From assembly GCA_958510825.1 (NCBI GenBank), contig OY294048.1, positions 31,771,026 to 31,835,025 of the forward strand: DNA of 64,000 nucleotides. The letters run 5' to 3'. The stretch comes from Brachypterus glaber (Eukaryota > Arthropoda > Insecta > Coleoptera > Kateretidae). Shown here piece by piece: positions 44,470 through 56,585 of this stretch. The stretch's first letter is position 1, and the number at the start of each line of letters is the position of its first letter. The position numbers and the translations under genes are program-made. Below the pieces are notes generated by a model. That model saw only the letters and a list, made by a program, of their open reading frames with translations. It was not told the DNA's origin and did no database searches.

Positions 44470-45250
44470 TTTGCAAATTTTGGTGTAAAAAAAGTTATCA
44501 AAATTTTCACCCCTTGCACCCTCACATCACAACTTTTTTTCAAATAGCAACCTACCCCTTATAAAAAAATGGGTTGCTATTTGAAAAAAAAAATACACTG
44601 CCCAGTAAAAGAGCTTTCCCATTTTTAACCTCCGCGCGTAAAATAGATTTTTTTTATTATCAGATTCACTTTCAGCAACCATAAAAACCTTAGTATACCA
44701 ATTTTCACGAAAACTACCCTCTGCCCCTTTGGGGGTGAAGTTAGATTTTTGTTATAATCAGATTCCCTTTCAACAACCTCAAAAACCCCAATATACCAAT
44801 TTTCACGAAAACTACCCCTCACCCCTCAGGGGGTGGATTTAGAATATTTTTATTATCAGATTCACTTTCAGCAACCTCAAAAACCCCAATATACCGACCG
44901 ATCCACCGATCGACCGACAATTTTTTTTTGCTTGAAATTGATTTATATCGACATAAAACGTCATAAAACGCAAAAATAGGCAAAAAAAAAATTGAAAATT
45001 TTTGCACGAATACAAGGCTTTCCGAAATTTTGAAAATTTTCAAAATGGGAAAGCAATAGAATGTTATCATAATTAGCACCCATTTTTTTATAAGCCCTTT
45101 GCCAAATTAGGTTTTATCGTACGCCGTTAGAAAGCATATTAAATAACCTTTCCAACGATGTGTCACAAGGGGTAGGTTGCTATTTAAAAAAAAAAAGTTG
45201 TGATGGGAGGGTGCAAGGGGGTGAAAATTTTTATAACTTTTTTTACACCA
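44470..45250. mobile_element. Inverted-repeat element enclosing a ~100-bp triplication
   Basis: The left arm at 44470-44560 (TGGTGTAAAAAAAGTTATCA, ACCCCTTGCACCCTC, TTTCAAATAGCAACCTACCC) is mirrored at 45165-45250. Between them is a three-unit tandem. No coding frame. Confidence 0.65.
44650..44910 (+). repeat. ~100-bp tandem repeat, three units
   Basis: CAGATTCACTTTCAGCAACC or a variant starts at 44661, 44759 and 44867, each followed by AAAAACC, TATACC and, in the first two, AATTTTCACGAAAACTACCC. Confidence 0.85.
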
Positions 45251-45251
45251 T

Positions 45252-45570
45252 CTAATTAACCGACTTCCAAAAAGGAGAAGGTTATCAATTCGACGTGTGA
45301 CTTTGTTTTTTTTATGTTTGTTCCCGCATAACTTTGGAACGAATGAACGGAATTGGATGAAACTTTTTGCAAACTTAAAGAGGGCATTCATGAGGTGGTC
45401 CCGTTTTAATTTGACGCTCGGATAATGCGGGATAAGCGGAATAATTAAGATAAATATAATCATTTTAACGCAATTTCACTTAAAAACATCTTAATTTGGT
45501 TCTACTACCAACCAAATTTTTAGAAAAATATCGGATAACTCGGATTAGCCAGATAACTTGATTAAGGGGT
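45252..45570 (+). repeat. Dispersed repeat (AACCGACTTCCAAAAAGGAG type), copy 1
   Basis: Matches 54647-54945 through GGTTATCA, GACGTGTGACT, CGCATAACTTTGGAACG, TTTAATTTGACGCTCGGATA and ATAATTAAGATAAAT. Sequences opening this way are widespread in insect genomes, from general knowledge. Non-coding. Confidence 0.75.
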
Positions 45571-48123
45571 CACTTAAATATTACGGCACACTGAAAATCT
45601 TTTAAATGCCGCTAAACTTGATTCTCTGGTCCTGTAATATTAAAATACCAAAAGAAAATGATACATTTTGTGATTTTACCATAAGGCGTTATTTGATTAT
45701 TACTTAACGCTTAAAGTTTCCAAGATTTTCTTTAGTATTTGTTTAAAATAAGGTTGCTGGACTCTTGGGGGCTAAAATAAAAATATTACTTTCATTTTTT
45801 AAAAATTTATCTTTAAGATAATGACGTCACAACGTACTAACAGTATCTAATGACGTCAGCATCTTGCCGAGATGGAAAGACAACCATAATTTAGCTTAGA
45901 TGACGTTTCAAATCTACAAGTTCTGTTAATTAAGTCGGTACAAATTTCACAGCAAACAATAATAATAAAAAAATTATTTTTTGAAATTAATTAAGGGAAA
46001 GGTGAAATTGGCACCGATTTAAGTATTTTTTATTTTTTACTTTTTAGAGTCAAAGAAGTCGGTTCATTTTATTTGCGAAATATTTTTATTTAAGGACATG
46101 GAACATTTTTTTTTGGTAAATAAGGTAGGTAAGCCAATTATTACCATGTTCCTATTATTGCCACCTCCTCTTAAACTCGTTAGTTCGTCCTCTGTGTGAT
46201 AGACGGCACTGTCAGTATATCTGTTTTATCGAAAAGATACCTGTAAATATAATGTATTTGTATCCAGTTGGTAATCTCTTACACAACAATGCTCTTTTCG
46301 TGCTCTTCCACCAAAAAATAAAATACTCATGGGGAGGTACCCTGGACGCAGAGAAATCAAACACGACCAAATACCTTATTATTATAAGTCTAAACTTTGG
46401 GCGGCTCTCACTTCCACAGGACTTATTTTTTAAGAAACTGTGATGATAGATGACCTTTGATTCTGTGCAATATTACCACGGTCCCAAGACTGTTCACCAA
46501 TAGCCCAGATTCCGTGAGAAATTGGGCATAGTTCTTTTTATGAAATGAAAAAAAGACTAAAAATATATTTAAAAATTTTAAATTCTATATATAAATATTA
46601 TATATAATATTTAAAAGTATAGACAATATTTCAAGGGGGCCCGGCCCCACTGTTATGAGTTTAGGGCAGGCCATGGCCCTCGTCCCCGGAGTCGGCGCCT
46701 ATGCTAGCAACACATAACTTTTTACGGCAATACAAAAGTATTATTAAATATGTATGAAGGGCCCCCTATAAAATCAAAGCAAATCAAATCATTTATTCGT
46801 GTTATACAATAGTTACACAAGTCAAACTACAATAGTTACACAAGTCAAACGAAGGTACACCAAAGCAGTACCTTAATACAATTTGCATAAGATTAAAAGA
46901 TTTTTTCGTTTTCAGTTTAAGATTTTTTAAAATATATTTTTTCTATAGCTAAATTCATATTAGTTTGATTGATGAAAAAAAAATAGAATTAGTCTATTTG
47001 CCCAAAAATATTTAAACGATTTTACAACTAAATCTCTTGTAACTGTACGAATGGTACCAAACTCCCCCTACTTCCATAATTTAAATAATGCATATAATGT
47101 ATGTATTACAAATATGCATATATACAGTTGTGAATAAAATAAATTATTTCTGATTTTTCACCCATGTTCTAGCATCGAATCGAAATTAGTGTCTATTTGC
47201 CCAATAACGGTCCGCATAGGAAACACAATAGGAAGTGATTTGTCGTGCTTATAGGATATAAATTATATTTAAAAGAGATAAGTTAGAGTGGAGTAAAAAT
47301 GTTTTACAAATATACAGTAAAACGTATTTTATATGCACTATAAAAGCTAAAAATATCAAATATAAGTATGTCAAAAGATAGTTTAAGTTTTCTTATTTGT
47401 GTGTTTTAAATTTTAGGTCTATATCTGAACTCGTTTAACACATTTTGTAAAAACTACATAACCTAACGTTGACAGGAAATGATGTCAACGTATAGTAGTT
47501 ATGCAAGGAAGATAATCAAATCAATATTCAAGAATAATCATATACTTAAAATTTTATACTTGTTCTAAGTAAAATATTCTTTCCATGAGTATAACAAATA
47601 TTTGAAGCAAATATGCTCTTATACTTGTTTGCCAAACATAGTTATAGTCACCTGTATTAAAAAAAAAAGAATAAATTGTCTTATATTTAATAACATACAC
47701 TCTTAAAAAGTGAATAAATCCTTTAGCGAAAAAGAAGCTATTATTTAATCAAGTATAAATACTTTTATATAATTATTCTCGGCGCGAAAATAACACCACA
47801 TTTCCAAGAATTACTATTCTCAAGGTTATATTATGTGACTTTTTATAGATTTTATTTAGTACAGGCTTGTGTAATTTTTTAATTTCATAGCACTGGACAG
47901 CGTTATGATATAGGTGACGCCACATGTTATTTCCTACCACTAACAAAACTTTTAAAATGAATAAAGTCGTTCTTGGAATACTGTCGTTATACCGATATCC
48001 TACTAGTAACTTACTAGTCAGCTAATTCGATACACATCGGATTGGTATAGATCAAGATATCTGGAGGCTTTAGCCTAGAGGAACTAGTTCCTCCAGTTAT
48101 CTTGAGAAAAATTCCCACTGGGT
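45571..48123. other. No gene recognised
   Basis: 46620-46700 holds a GC-rich hAT-like end (GACTCCGGGG inverse, CGGCGCCTATG). 46805-46850 holds a 22-bp direct duplication (ACAATAGTTACACAAGTCAA). 47335-47430 resembles part of a GGTCCAAAAGTC-family arm. Several frames of 60-120 codons look like chance. Confidence 0.4.
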
Positions 48124-48208
48124 ACATCCCCACTTCTGGTTTCCTCACTACCGGTTTCCTCACTTCCGGTTTCCTCACTTCCGGTTTCCTCACTTTCGGT
48201 GTCCTCAA
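48124..48208 (+). repeat. 15-bp tandem repeat x5 (CCTCACTTCCGGTTT)
   Basis: Five near-identical units. In the minus-strand frame they would read VRKPE repeated; there is no other support for a gene. Confidence 0.9.
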
Positions 48209-49221
48209 GTTGTTGAAAATGGATTTATGTCGGGGTGCATGTCTAGGGGGATCGATTTTTTCGGACTTTTTTTGGAGCACGTGAAGAATTTTTATAATTT
48301 GCTAATCTACAAATAAGTATAAGTAATACTCGGAACAAGATTGTATCTAGAATTGTTTAAAGTATAGTTATATTCCTGATTTTAATACTAGTTAAGTCTT
48401 AAACAAAATATAACTTTTCTCAGTGTACAAGAATAAGATTTTCTTGAAAAGAAGTATAACTAGAGTTGCGGAATGGGAAAACTAGCATAGCGTTGATTCA
48501 AGATTATTAATCTTCAATCCAGTTTAGCTTTTATTCCGTGTGTGATCACGTGAATAAAGCGCACAAAAATCACATGACTTATCATGTAAAGATAAAGATA
48601 CATTATACGTTAGGTGAAACCTAAAAATACAGTAATAAGTTATGTAAAGATACATATTGGTTATATTATTATTATTATGTGAAACTTAAAATATAATAAT
48701 AAGTTAGGTAAGAAAATTTTTAGGCATCTGGCATTAGGCAACCAAGTGATTTTTCTTTGTATATAATAATATATTAATATGAAATGGAAAGTATTATGAC
48801 ATTTTACCTCGCACCAGAGGCGTCTCTAGGCTTTTGGTCGCCACGAGCAAACTTGAGAAATCGACCACCTCCCTACAGTTATGGTTATTTTAAAAATCAG
48901 CCACCTACAGCTAAGATTTTCTGGTAATATTATTTATAAAATTGACCGCGCCACCCCTATACTAACGTTTCTAACTAGAAAGCCACGTTTTCAAGTCAAT
49001 ATTTTGAAAATGCTGCTTTTGACAAATGGAGTTACTGATTTATAGTTAAGCACGGCAGTATACTCGGCAGTATACTAGGCAGTATAATAAGCCTTATTTT
49101 AGCCATATTTATTAATAAGATAAGGAGTAGCTAATTTTTAGATATAAAGAGTTTTAGCTAATATTATGCCGACAATTAGTCGCGCCTATCATAAACCTAT
49201 ACTAAATAGAATATAATAATA
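48209..49221. other. No gene; hAT-like end at 48833
   Basis: CAGAGGCGTCTCTAGGCTTT at 48833 has the shape of a hAT terminus but no partner is found. Otherwise AT-rich. Confidence 0.35.
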
Positions 49222-49968
49222 TATTAAAGTACTAGTTTCACAACCCCCGTTTTAAGCGCACAGAGTACAAGTTTAGAAAACGAGCCGCTTACGACGAGTT
49301 TTCTAAAGTACTAGTGCCTTAAAAACGTGTTATGAAACAAGTGCTTTATACAATTTTTTTCTATTTTTCTCTATAATTAAAAAAAACTTACATTTAAGTT
49401 GATGACGGATTTAGGGATTTTTGTTTTGGGTTGTGTAATGCCAACCCAAAACAATGTTTGCAATATTTGAAACTTAAAGAGCAAACAATATTTTATTATC
49501 TTATTTAGTCAGCTCTTCTCTTTTTCACTGCAAGTAACCAAGCCATAATTTTAATTTTTTTATTTTAATTAACTTAAAACACAATTTCGAGGAAAACTAA
49601 ACTAAAAGCGGTGTTGACATATGTCAATGTACCTTTGCACGGAAAACGCCAAGCGATATTGTTCTGTCCAGTCTTGCCAACCCAAAAGAAAGAAAAAAGT
49701 ACTAACCTCTTATAGGCCTATAAGAACACGCAAATAAAGAAATAAAAAAAAAACACCTAGGAGAACTTAAATAAACAAGATATTTAAGTAATTAATAGTG
49801 TGCTAGGCAGGATACATATCCGACTCGCCCTACACACAGTAGAAGATATATAGATCCATGAAAGCTGGCTAATGTCGAAAAGATAAGGCCAATAACCAAA
49901 ACTGAACTGAACTGAACACGCAAAATGCATGTGATTATGAGCTTATAAGAGTCGCAAAATAGAAAAAA
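49222..49968 (+). repeat. Dispersed ~510-bp repeat, copy 2, interrupted
   Basis: Same start and end as 6096-6608, with the hairpin (GAGCCGCTTACGACGAG) more decayed. A 179-bp insertion plus an 11-bp duplication interrupts it at 49735-49913. Confidence 0.85.
49735..49913 (+). mobile_element. 179-bp retroposon-like insertion with CTGAA tail
   Basis: GAACACGCAAA is repeated at 49724-49734 and 49914-49924, while the uninterrupted copies at 6552-6568 and 55079-55096 carry it once. The insert ends in (CTGAA)n. An 11-bp duplication and a simple-sequence 3' tail fit target-primed insertion of a SINE or short LINE end. No tRNA-like promoter was noted. Confidence 0.75.
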
Positions 49969-50926
49969 TGATATTTTTATGTATTTGACCATTTGGCCGC
50001 ACTTAAAAACATCCGCCCCGGGCAGAAACGGACTTTCCCGTACTGTTAAGACGCCCCTGCAGGACAGTAGAGAGAAAATCGCGGCCCTGGGGTAGTAACC
50101 TGCGGGCCCTTCGACGTTTTTTTTTTTGATTGTAATTGACGACTAAAAAAAAGCTCATCACCCCTACCTGGGCCAACTTCGGGCCCGGGGGGAAACAAGT
50201 GACCACGGCCCTGCCTGCATATCCTGTTGCCTCGTTCTACGAGGTAAAAGCCTCGGAGAGTTAAAGCACGTGCTAGGTAAAATTAGAAAAAGTAACAATA
50301 TTAGGTAATGGGCCTACGCGGTAAAAACTTCGAGGTAAAGGCCGGGAAGACATTTTAAAACCGAGTCTAAAACTAAAAGATGGAAAATGGTTATTTTTAT
50401 CCATCTTAAGCGTATTACTGGTAAGTGGCGTCGGAGAAGGTGAATTATAGGTTAATTTAAATTCATTATCCCCTATTTTGCATCATTGGCACGTAGATAT
50501 GGACACTTATGGCTCACTTAATATTTTATTATTGTCCTACGACGCGGAAATGGATTTTACCTAGATTACCGGTTTGATTTGCAAATCGTTATGATATAAT
50601 TTAAAATAAACGTTATAGAGGGCTAGTTTTTTCGAAATTTAAACTAATGTTTAACTTACAGTGTATGCCGCAGGCGAAACGCAGAATCCGGTATGTAAAT
50701 AGACAACAAAAATGTTGGTGGAAAATAACGTTAGAACGGCTTGACCTAACGTTAAAATAACGTTTATCTAGCGTTAGGGTTTTGCTTTGCTTTAAAATTA
50801 CGTTAGAAATAACGTTTTTCTAACGTTAAATTTTTACTAGGAAAGGTGATCGAGAATTCGCGAGTGTCGAGCTGTTTGACTGATAAGTTTATGTTTATGT
50901 TTTTATGTTTATTTTTAACCTCGTAC
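49969..50926. other. No gene; GC-rich block and AACGTTA cluster
   Basis: 49995-50215 is GC-rich (CCGCCCCGGGC, GGGCCCGGGGGG, CGGCCCTG) and suggests hAT-type ends, but no clean pair. 50727-50840 holds seven AACGTTA-type motifs. Confidence 0.4.
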
Positions 50927-51158
50927 TATTCTACTTAATTTATCATCCCCTAAGTCCAGGACTTGTGTGAGCTGCTAGTAGAGGGAACCACCGGCTTTAA
51001 TTGACTTTCGAACCAATATATCTAGGGAGTACGCCTTCGCCAAATTTCAATTATTAATTAACTGAAAAAGGCAATAGGCGCCAGTGAGGTTTGAATTCAC
51101 GATCATTAGCTCAGTGTCAATGCTATATCGATGCCTTAGACCGCTGAGCTAATCTCCC
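50927..51158 (-). mobile_element. tRNA-derived SINE, copy 2 (antisense)
   Basis: The body matches the copy at 23845 (AACCTCGTACTATTCTACTT, AGGACTTGTGTG, GAGGGAACCACCGGC). The head, on the minus strand, GGGAGATTAGCTCAGCGGTC, is a clear tRNA A box of a different type. The B box GAATTCAAACCTCAC is degenerate. The 3' tail is (ATAAAC)n-like. Confidence 0.85.
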
Positions 51159-51209
51159 ATAAAAAAGTTACATGTAATGAGTAAATACCTTACATAATTT
51201 TAGGTAAAC

Positions 51210-51752
51210 AACAAGGTAGGCGCGTAGATAGGATTTTTTCTTGGAGGGGTAGAATTTTTATTAAATTGAAGCCCACTTTGGTGCACCTACCGAAAAAAAA
51301 GCTTTGTCCCTGAACGTTTCTAAAAAATTTGGCACCCCTACCAAAAAAAACAAAAACACCCAGAAAAAAAGCTTTTCCATGAGCGTAAAAATGCCGAATG
51401 AGGTAAAAAAAATGTAAAACAAATATACCTCTGGCGAAAATTTTATTGACTAAAAAAATCCCCGACTAAGAAAAAAGCTTTAACCCTGGCGAGAATTTCG
51501 TGCAAAGCTTTACCCCTTGACAAAAATTTTAATGGATAAAAAAAGGGCTCACCTCTAAACGAAGCTTCAACCCTCACACAACAAAAAAAAAATACTCCTG
51601 ACGAAAAATTTAAGACTAAAAAAAAAGCTTTTCCCTTTAAAAAAAAAGTTCTCTCTCAAATATTTTCCGAGTAGATGCAAATATGTGCTGAATTGAAAAA
51701 CTTTGGGGGTGTGACACTCCCCAAAAACCCCCCTTATGTCCGGCCCTGCGCC
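51210..51752. mobile_element. Degenerate hAT-like MITE related to 34959-35483
   Basis: The right end TTATGTCCGGCCCTG and preceding GGGGGTGTGACACTCCCC match the right end at 35440-35483. The left end near 51210 (GTAGGCGCGTAGATAGGA) is only weakly similar. Phrases such as AAAAAAGCTTT(A/T)(A/C)CCC recur many times inside. No target duplication was seen. Confidence 0.5.
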
Positions 51753-52452
51753 CAGTGATTTAATTTTTCATCAGTGGGCGTCATTTTTCCTGGAAAGAAA
51801 GATAGGGAGAAAATAACTGCTACTGAAATTAAAAGAGTAGCTATCAATTTAAATATCAGATCTTATTATTAAGAACGATCGGATCGTCGCCCACTGTAAT
51901 TGGAGTATTACATGCATAAAATATAACAAGCAAAACATGATATTTTTATAATGTAAATAAGCAAGATTAAATAACGCCCATATAACAAAAAAAGTGAAAA
52001 TAAAGAGAATAATTATTTTAATTAATTATAATTGCTTTATTCATAACAGGTAAGAAATAGGCAACTTTTTAAATTAGCTACTGTACTGCTCGGTCAATTC
52101 TTTTACAGGTAAGTCGCCATGGAGGTATACCCCAATGATGGTTCAGTTGGGAAAACTGGACCTTGTTGTTAAGAATTTCCAATGGGGGTTTTTTATTTTA
52201 ATTAAAAATGATAGGAAGGTATAGCCAAAAAGAAAATTTAATAAGCTTTAATATAAGGTATCGCCCTTTTTATTTAAAAAAATGTTTTTCTACGACTGCT
52301 TTAGAATGTAAGCAAATACACACACTTTTCAAACACAGAATGAATCCATTCTAGCTCTAGATATGGTATGAATATTCCGTATCAAGTGTTAGAATGAGCA
52401 CATGTAGTGTCATCTTTTGTTTATAAAAGTAAAGAAAACTGTAGCAAAATTA
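51753..52452. other. No gene recognised
   Basis: AT-rich spacer. Confidence 0.35.
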
Positions 52453-52459
52453 GCAAAAA

Positions 52460-52497
<38 letters not shown>
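52453..52497 (+). repeat. A-tract with (TA)n microsatellite
   Basis: About 14 A followed by about 14 TA units. Confidence 0.9.
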
Positions 52498-52499
<2 letters not shown>

Positions 52500-52896
52500 C
52501 CATGAAATATTGAATAATTTAATGCGTTTTACGCATAGGCGTAACGAGGGGGGCTTAGCCCCCCCCATATTTTTCTAAGCCCCCCCCCAAATCAAACTAT
52601 AAAAGTCTCACAGACAAACAACCTATATTTTCTACTGAAACTTGACTATTTTTTCTCTGGTTTTGCTTTAAAATTAAATAAAGTTTATTAGTTTTTCTTA
52701 ATATTTGACCAGTTTTTTATCAATTTAGTTCAAAAAATTAAAACTGCTCCATCTATTGTTAAATATTTAAACCTGATATTTGTCACAACAATCTGACATA
52801 ACCTTCAATTTTTGCACTATAATTTGTAAATATGTGCTAATATTAAATAAAAATCTTTTTTAAGTACTGATTTGATAAAATTATTAAATAACATTA

Positions 52897-52904
<8 letters not shown>
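52498..52904. other. No gene; GGGGGGCTTAGCCCCCC palindrome
   Basis: CATAGGCGTAACGAGGGGGG and CTTAGCCCCCCCC at 52536-52567 form a hairpin of hAT-terminus style. The rest is AT-rich. Confidence 0.4.
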
Positions 52905-52927
<23 letters not shown>

Positions 52928-53035
52928 TTTATTGCCAGAAAAATATATATATATAACAGGTACATCCTAATTAAATGCTAAAAGGGCAACAAATATGCTA
53001 ATAGCATAGTAATGTAGAAACATTTGAGGGCGCAT
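52905..53035 (-). mobile_element. LINE-type 3' end with (TTA)n tail
   Basis: Read on the minus strand the segment ends TTTTTCTGGCAATAAATATT and then a (TTA)n run: an AATAAA signal followed by a trinucleotide tail, as in several non-LTR retrotransposon families. No coding part is attached. Confidence 0.5.
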
Positions 53036-53545
53036 AACAAAAGTAAATAAACATATAAATCAATAAAATACAAATACAATATAAATACATAATTAAATAC
53101 GAATAAATAAATATCAATACATAATTAAATAATAGATAAAATACAGACAAATAAATAAATAACAGACAAATAAATAAATAACAGACAAATAAATAAATAA
53201 ATAATTGCTATAGGAAAAGGTAAGTATAACCGTAAATCAATAAAATATAAATACATTTTAAATACATAATTAAATACGAATAAATAAATATCAATACATA
53301 ATTAAATAATAGATAAAATACAGACAAATAAATAAATAAATAATTGCTATAGGAAAAGGTAAGTATAACCGTAAATCAATAAAATATAAATACAATATAA
53401 ATACATAATTAAATACGAATAATAAATAACAATACATAATTAAATAATAGAAAAAATACAGACAAATAAATAAATAAATAATTGTTATAGGAAAAGGTAA
53501 GTATAACCGTAAGGTAAGTATAATCGTTAAAAGGTAGTAAGGTAA
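53036..53545 (+). repeat. ~138-bp AT-rich minisatellite, three units
   Basis: GTAAATCAATAAAATATAAA starts units at 53233 and 53371 (138 bp apart); a variant unit starts near 53057. Each includes AATTGCTATAGGAAAAGGTA. The first unit is longer because ACAGACAAATAAATAAATA is itself repeated three times. Confidence 0.9.
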
Positions 53546-54646
53546 GGTAAGTATCAATACAGTAGATTTAATTTAATTTTGATGCTTTGCTTTATTTAAA
53601 AATATGTGTTTTGTTGCATTTACAATGTCGAGTCACAAAAAACATTGTTTTTAACCTTGTCCGCAGTTTAAAGCCATACAGTGTTTGGACTTTGGATTTA
53701 AGATTTATATTTATTGTTAATAAATTGTAAATTTTATTGAGTAACATGGGTTAAGTGTAAGAGTAGCGTTAGCTAAACTTCGCCCATTTTCCTAATAATA
53801 ACCATTTATTATTATTATTATTATATTGGCAGTCGAAGAAGAAGTATAGTCTACAACACGTATGGAATAGTCATTCCGCGCTCGCGGGACGGTCATATTC
53901 GCCTACCGGCTCGTATGACAAACTTTCCGCTGGCGCGGAATATTGTCTATTCCATACTAGTTATAGAATATACTATTCCTTGCCTCCATTGTGCTCCCAA
54001 AACATATTAAATATATAGCATTTTGTGATCCCATTACTCTCTTATAACTTTAGCTTAAAACTTTTTTTGATGTATATTTAGATAATAGTATATTATTCAA
54101 TGAGTGTATAATATTTGCTATTAATCAATAAGGGTGAATTTTTTGACACGAACCGATAGGCGAGTGGCCTAATTACCCGAATCATTAATAGGTATTATAC
54201 ACGAGTAGAATACTATACTTTATCAACGGCCAAAAAGTTTAAACGGTTTATTTTTACAGACCCGTGATTAATAGGCCTATTAATCACGGCCGTGGATAAA
54301 AGAAATTAATAGCTCTTTAGTTACAATATTAGCAAAATAATACTGAAAACACAGAAGTAAAGGTTTTTGCTAGGGTATTCTGATTTCACATAAAGATAAC
54401 ACCTTTAAGAACACTGATTAAAAATAATTTTAGATATATATGCAAATAAGCATTGAGAGTTAATGTGTTTAAAGACACCTAAAAACAAAATTTATAATGG
54501 TTTCATTTGTTTAAACAAGCCCGCCAACGTAATCGACTAATTAAATCCATTGAGAGGCGCCAACATTATTTACTTATTTTCGTCACAGCTTCATGCATGT
54601 CTTTCGATAATGTTTATTATTAAATAGTAACAATATTATATTTTTA
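53546..54646. other. No gene; GC-rich hairpin at 53857-53963
   Basis: GTATGGAATAGTCATTCCGC and its inverse (GCGGAATATTGTCTATTCCA) enclose a GC-rich loop. The remainder is AT-rich with no protein-like frame. Confidence 0.4.
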
Positions 54647-54950
54647 ACCGCCTTCTCAAAAATGAGGGGGTTATCATTTGAACGTGTGACTGTTTTTTTT
54701 GTTCACGCATAACTTTGGAACGGATGAACTAAATTAACAATTTATATAAAATACGAAATTTTATCATGATTTAGAAAAACGTATACATGAAGTAGTTTAG
54801 TTTTAATTTGACGCTCGGATAATGCAGAATAAGCCGGATAATTAAGATAAATCAAATATTTTCAACGCAATTTCCCTTAGAAACGGTATAATCTGGTTCT
54901 TATAATATATATTATACAAACCAAATTTTCATATATTACACATGTTACAC
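54647..54950 (+). repeat. Dispersed repeat, copy 2 of the 45252 family
   Basis: AACCGCCTTCTCAAAAATGA, CGCATAACTTTGGAACGGAT and TTTAATTTGACGCTCGGATA match 45252-45500 in the same orientation. Confidence 0.75.
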
Positions 54951-55045
54951 AAGAGGCTGAGAATTATGAGGGAAAAATTCGCTGTTTTCATGAAAATTTG
55001 CTGTCTGGAAATAATTATGACCGGGGCATCGGCATTATTTTAATA

Positions 55046-55560
55046 TTTTTTTCTATTTTGCGACTCTTATAATCGCACGCATTTTGCGTGTTCTTATAGA
55101 CCCATAAGAGGTCTGTACTTTTAGTTCTTTTGGGTTGGTAACAGACCTGGCCTATCGCTTGACGTTTTCAGTGCAAATGTCAATGTCGCTTTAAAGTTGA
55201 AGTTTCTACAAAATTTTGTGTTTAGGTTATTTTTACCATGTTAAAATTGTGGCTTGGTTAATTGCAGTAAAAAAGAGAAGAGATGACTATAAAATATATC
55301 AAAATATAATTTGTTCTTAGAATTTTAAACATGGTGTAAACTGTAATGCCAATCCAAAACAAAAATCCCTAAATCAGTCATCAATTTAAATGTATGTTTT
55401 TTTTTAATTTTAGAGCAAAATAGAAAAAATTGTATAAAGCACTCGATTCATAACACGTTTTTAGCGCATTAGTACTTTAGAAAACTCGCCGCAAGCGGCT
55501 CGTTTTCTAAACTTGTACTCGTGCTCTAAAAACGTATGTTATGAAACTAGTACTTTAATA
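55046..55560 (-). repeat. Dispersed ~510-bp repeat, copy 3 (inverted)
   Basis: Full-length reverse copy of 6096-6608, keeping the GCCGCAAGCGGC hairpin stem and both ends. It is uninterrupted. Confidence 0.88.
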
Positions 55561-56346
55561 CACTATTCTTTGATTTGGTTAATTTAATTTACATTCTCAA
55601 TTGCTAAACAAAAACCTTTTTTGTCCATTTTTAAATTGATACTGAGCTAGGCTTTCAAGCATGTTCATAAATGTCAACCTATAAAAACTGTCAGTACATT
55701 TTATAAAAAGAATATTTTGAGGTATTTTTTATTAAATAATAAACTAATAACAATAATTATAATATATTCATTTTTAATTATTAATTAGTTTTAGGTATGA
55801 AATCTTGTTGTAAAAGAACAAAATACTACAGCGATTCTCACTAGAATTTTCTACAGTAGAAAATTCCCAATATAACTGTAATATGATTGGACAGAAATAA
55901 ACACGTGGTCAGAAATATTGTTAAATGATTGGTTGATAAAAACGTAAAAAAAATAATCAGAGGAATATCGTAGTTATCGTATTTATCCGTTATAACGAAA
56001 AAAAAAAAATGCAAATTTTCAAAATTATGCAAAATTGAAATAAAAGCCCTTAGATACTGGAAAATTTAATCACATACAGGGTGATCAGTAACTTCTATGC
56101 CAAAATTTAAGAGGCGATTTTACATCCAAAAATATGAAAAAAGTTTCTATAAAAGTTGGTCCGGAAATAAGCCTAAGGGAGTTATGGCCCTTCGAAGATG
56201 ACATATTGAATGGGGAACAAAAAAAGCATCAATAAAATTTTAACTCAACTTGTTTAAAAGTTAAAAAGGGGATGCCCTTTGGACTGTACTGTATAATAAA
56301 TATAATAATAGATTACATTACATTACATTACATTACATGTTTGCTT
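55561..56346. other. No gene; MITE piece at 56080-56280
   Basis: CAGGGTGATCAGTAAC at 56080 begins a segment related to 1765-2333. 56230-56285 resembles the inner edge of the GGTCCAAAAGTC family. (CATTA)n precedes the SINE at 56315-56337. Confidence 0.45.
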
Positions 56347-56576
56347 AACCTCGTACTATTCTACTTAATTAAACATCCCCTAAGCCCAAGACTTGTGTGG
56401 GCTAGTAATAGAGGGAACCACCGGCTTATACTGACTTTCGAACCAGTTTCTAAGAAGTGCCTTCGCCAAATTTCAATTATTAATTAATTGAAAAAGGCTT
56501 ATCGTCGCCAGTGAGAATCGAACTCACGCTAGTAGACTTGCTATGCATACGCGCTAGCCACTACGGTATGCCTCCC
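56347..56576 (-). mobile_element. tRNA-derived SINE, copy 3 (antisense)
   Basis: Body as in the other copies. The minus-strand head GGGAGGCATACCGTAGTGGC and B box GAGTTCGATTCTCAC are intact. The 3' tail is (TAATG)n. It ends nine bases before the mariner at 56586. Confidence 0.88.
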
Positions 56577-56585
56577 ATATAAATA

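Noticed and set aside
45107..45463. 118-codon minus-strand frame
   Set aside because: Crosses the boundary of two dispersed repeats and has no conserved domain.
48014..48280. 88-codon frame with VRKPE repeats
   Set aside because: Caused by five 15-bp tandem units; nothing outside the array looks like a protein.
53291..53557. 88-codon frame with repeated LYLPFPI
   Set aside because: It is the translation of the ~138-bp AT-rich minisatellite; the peptide repeat follows the DNA repeat.
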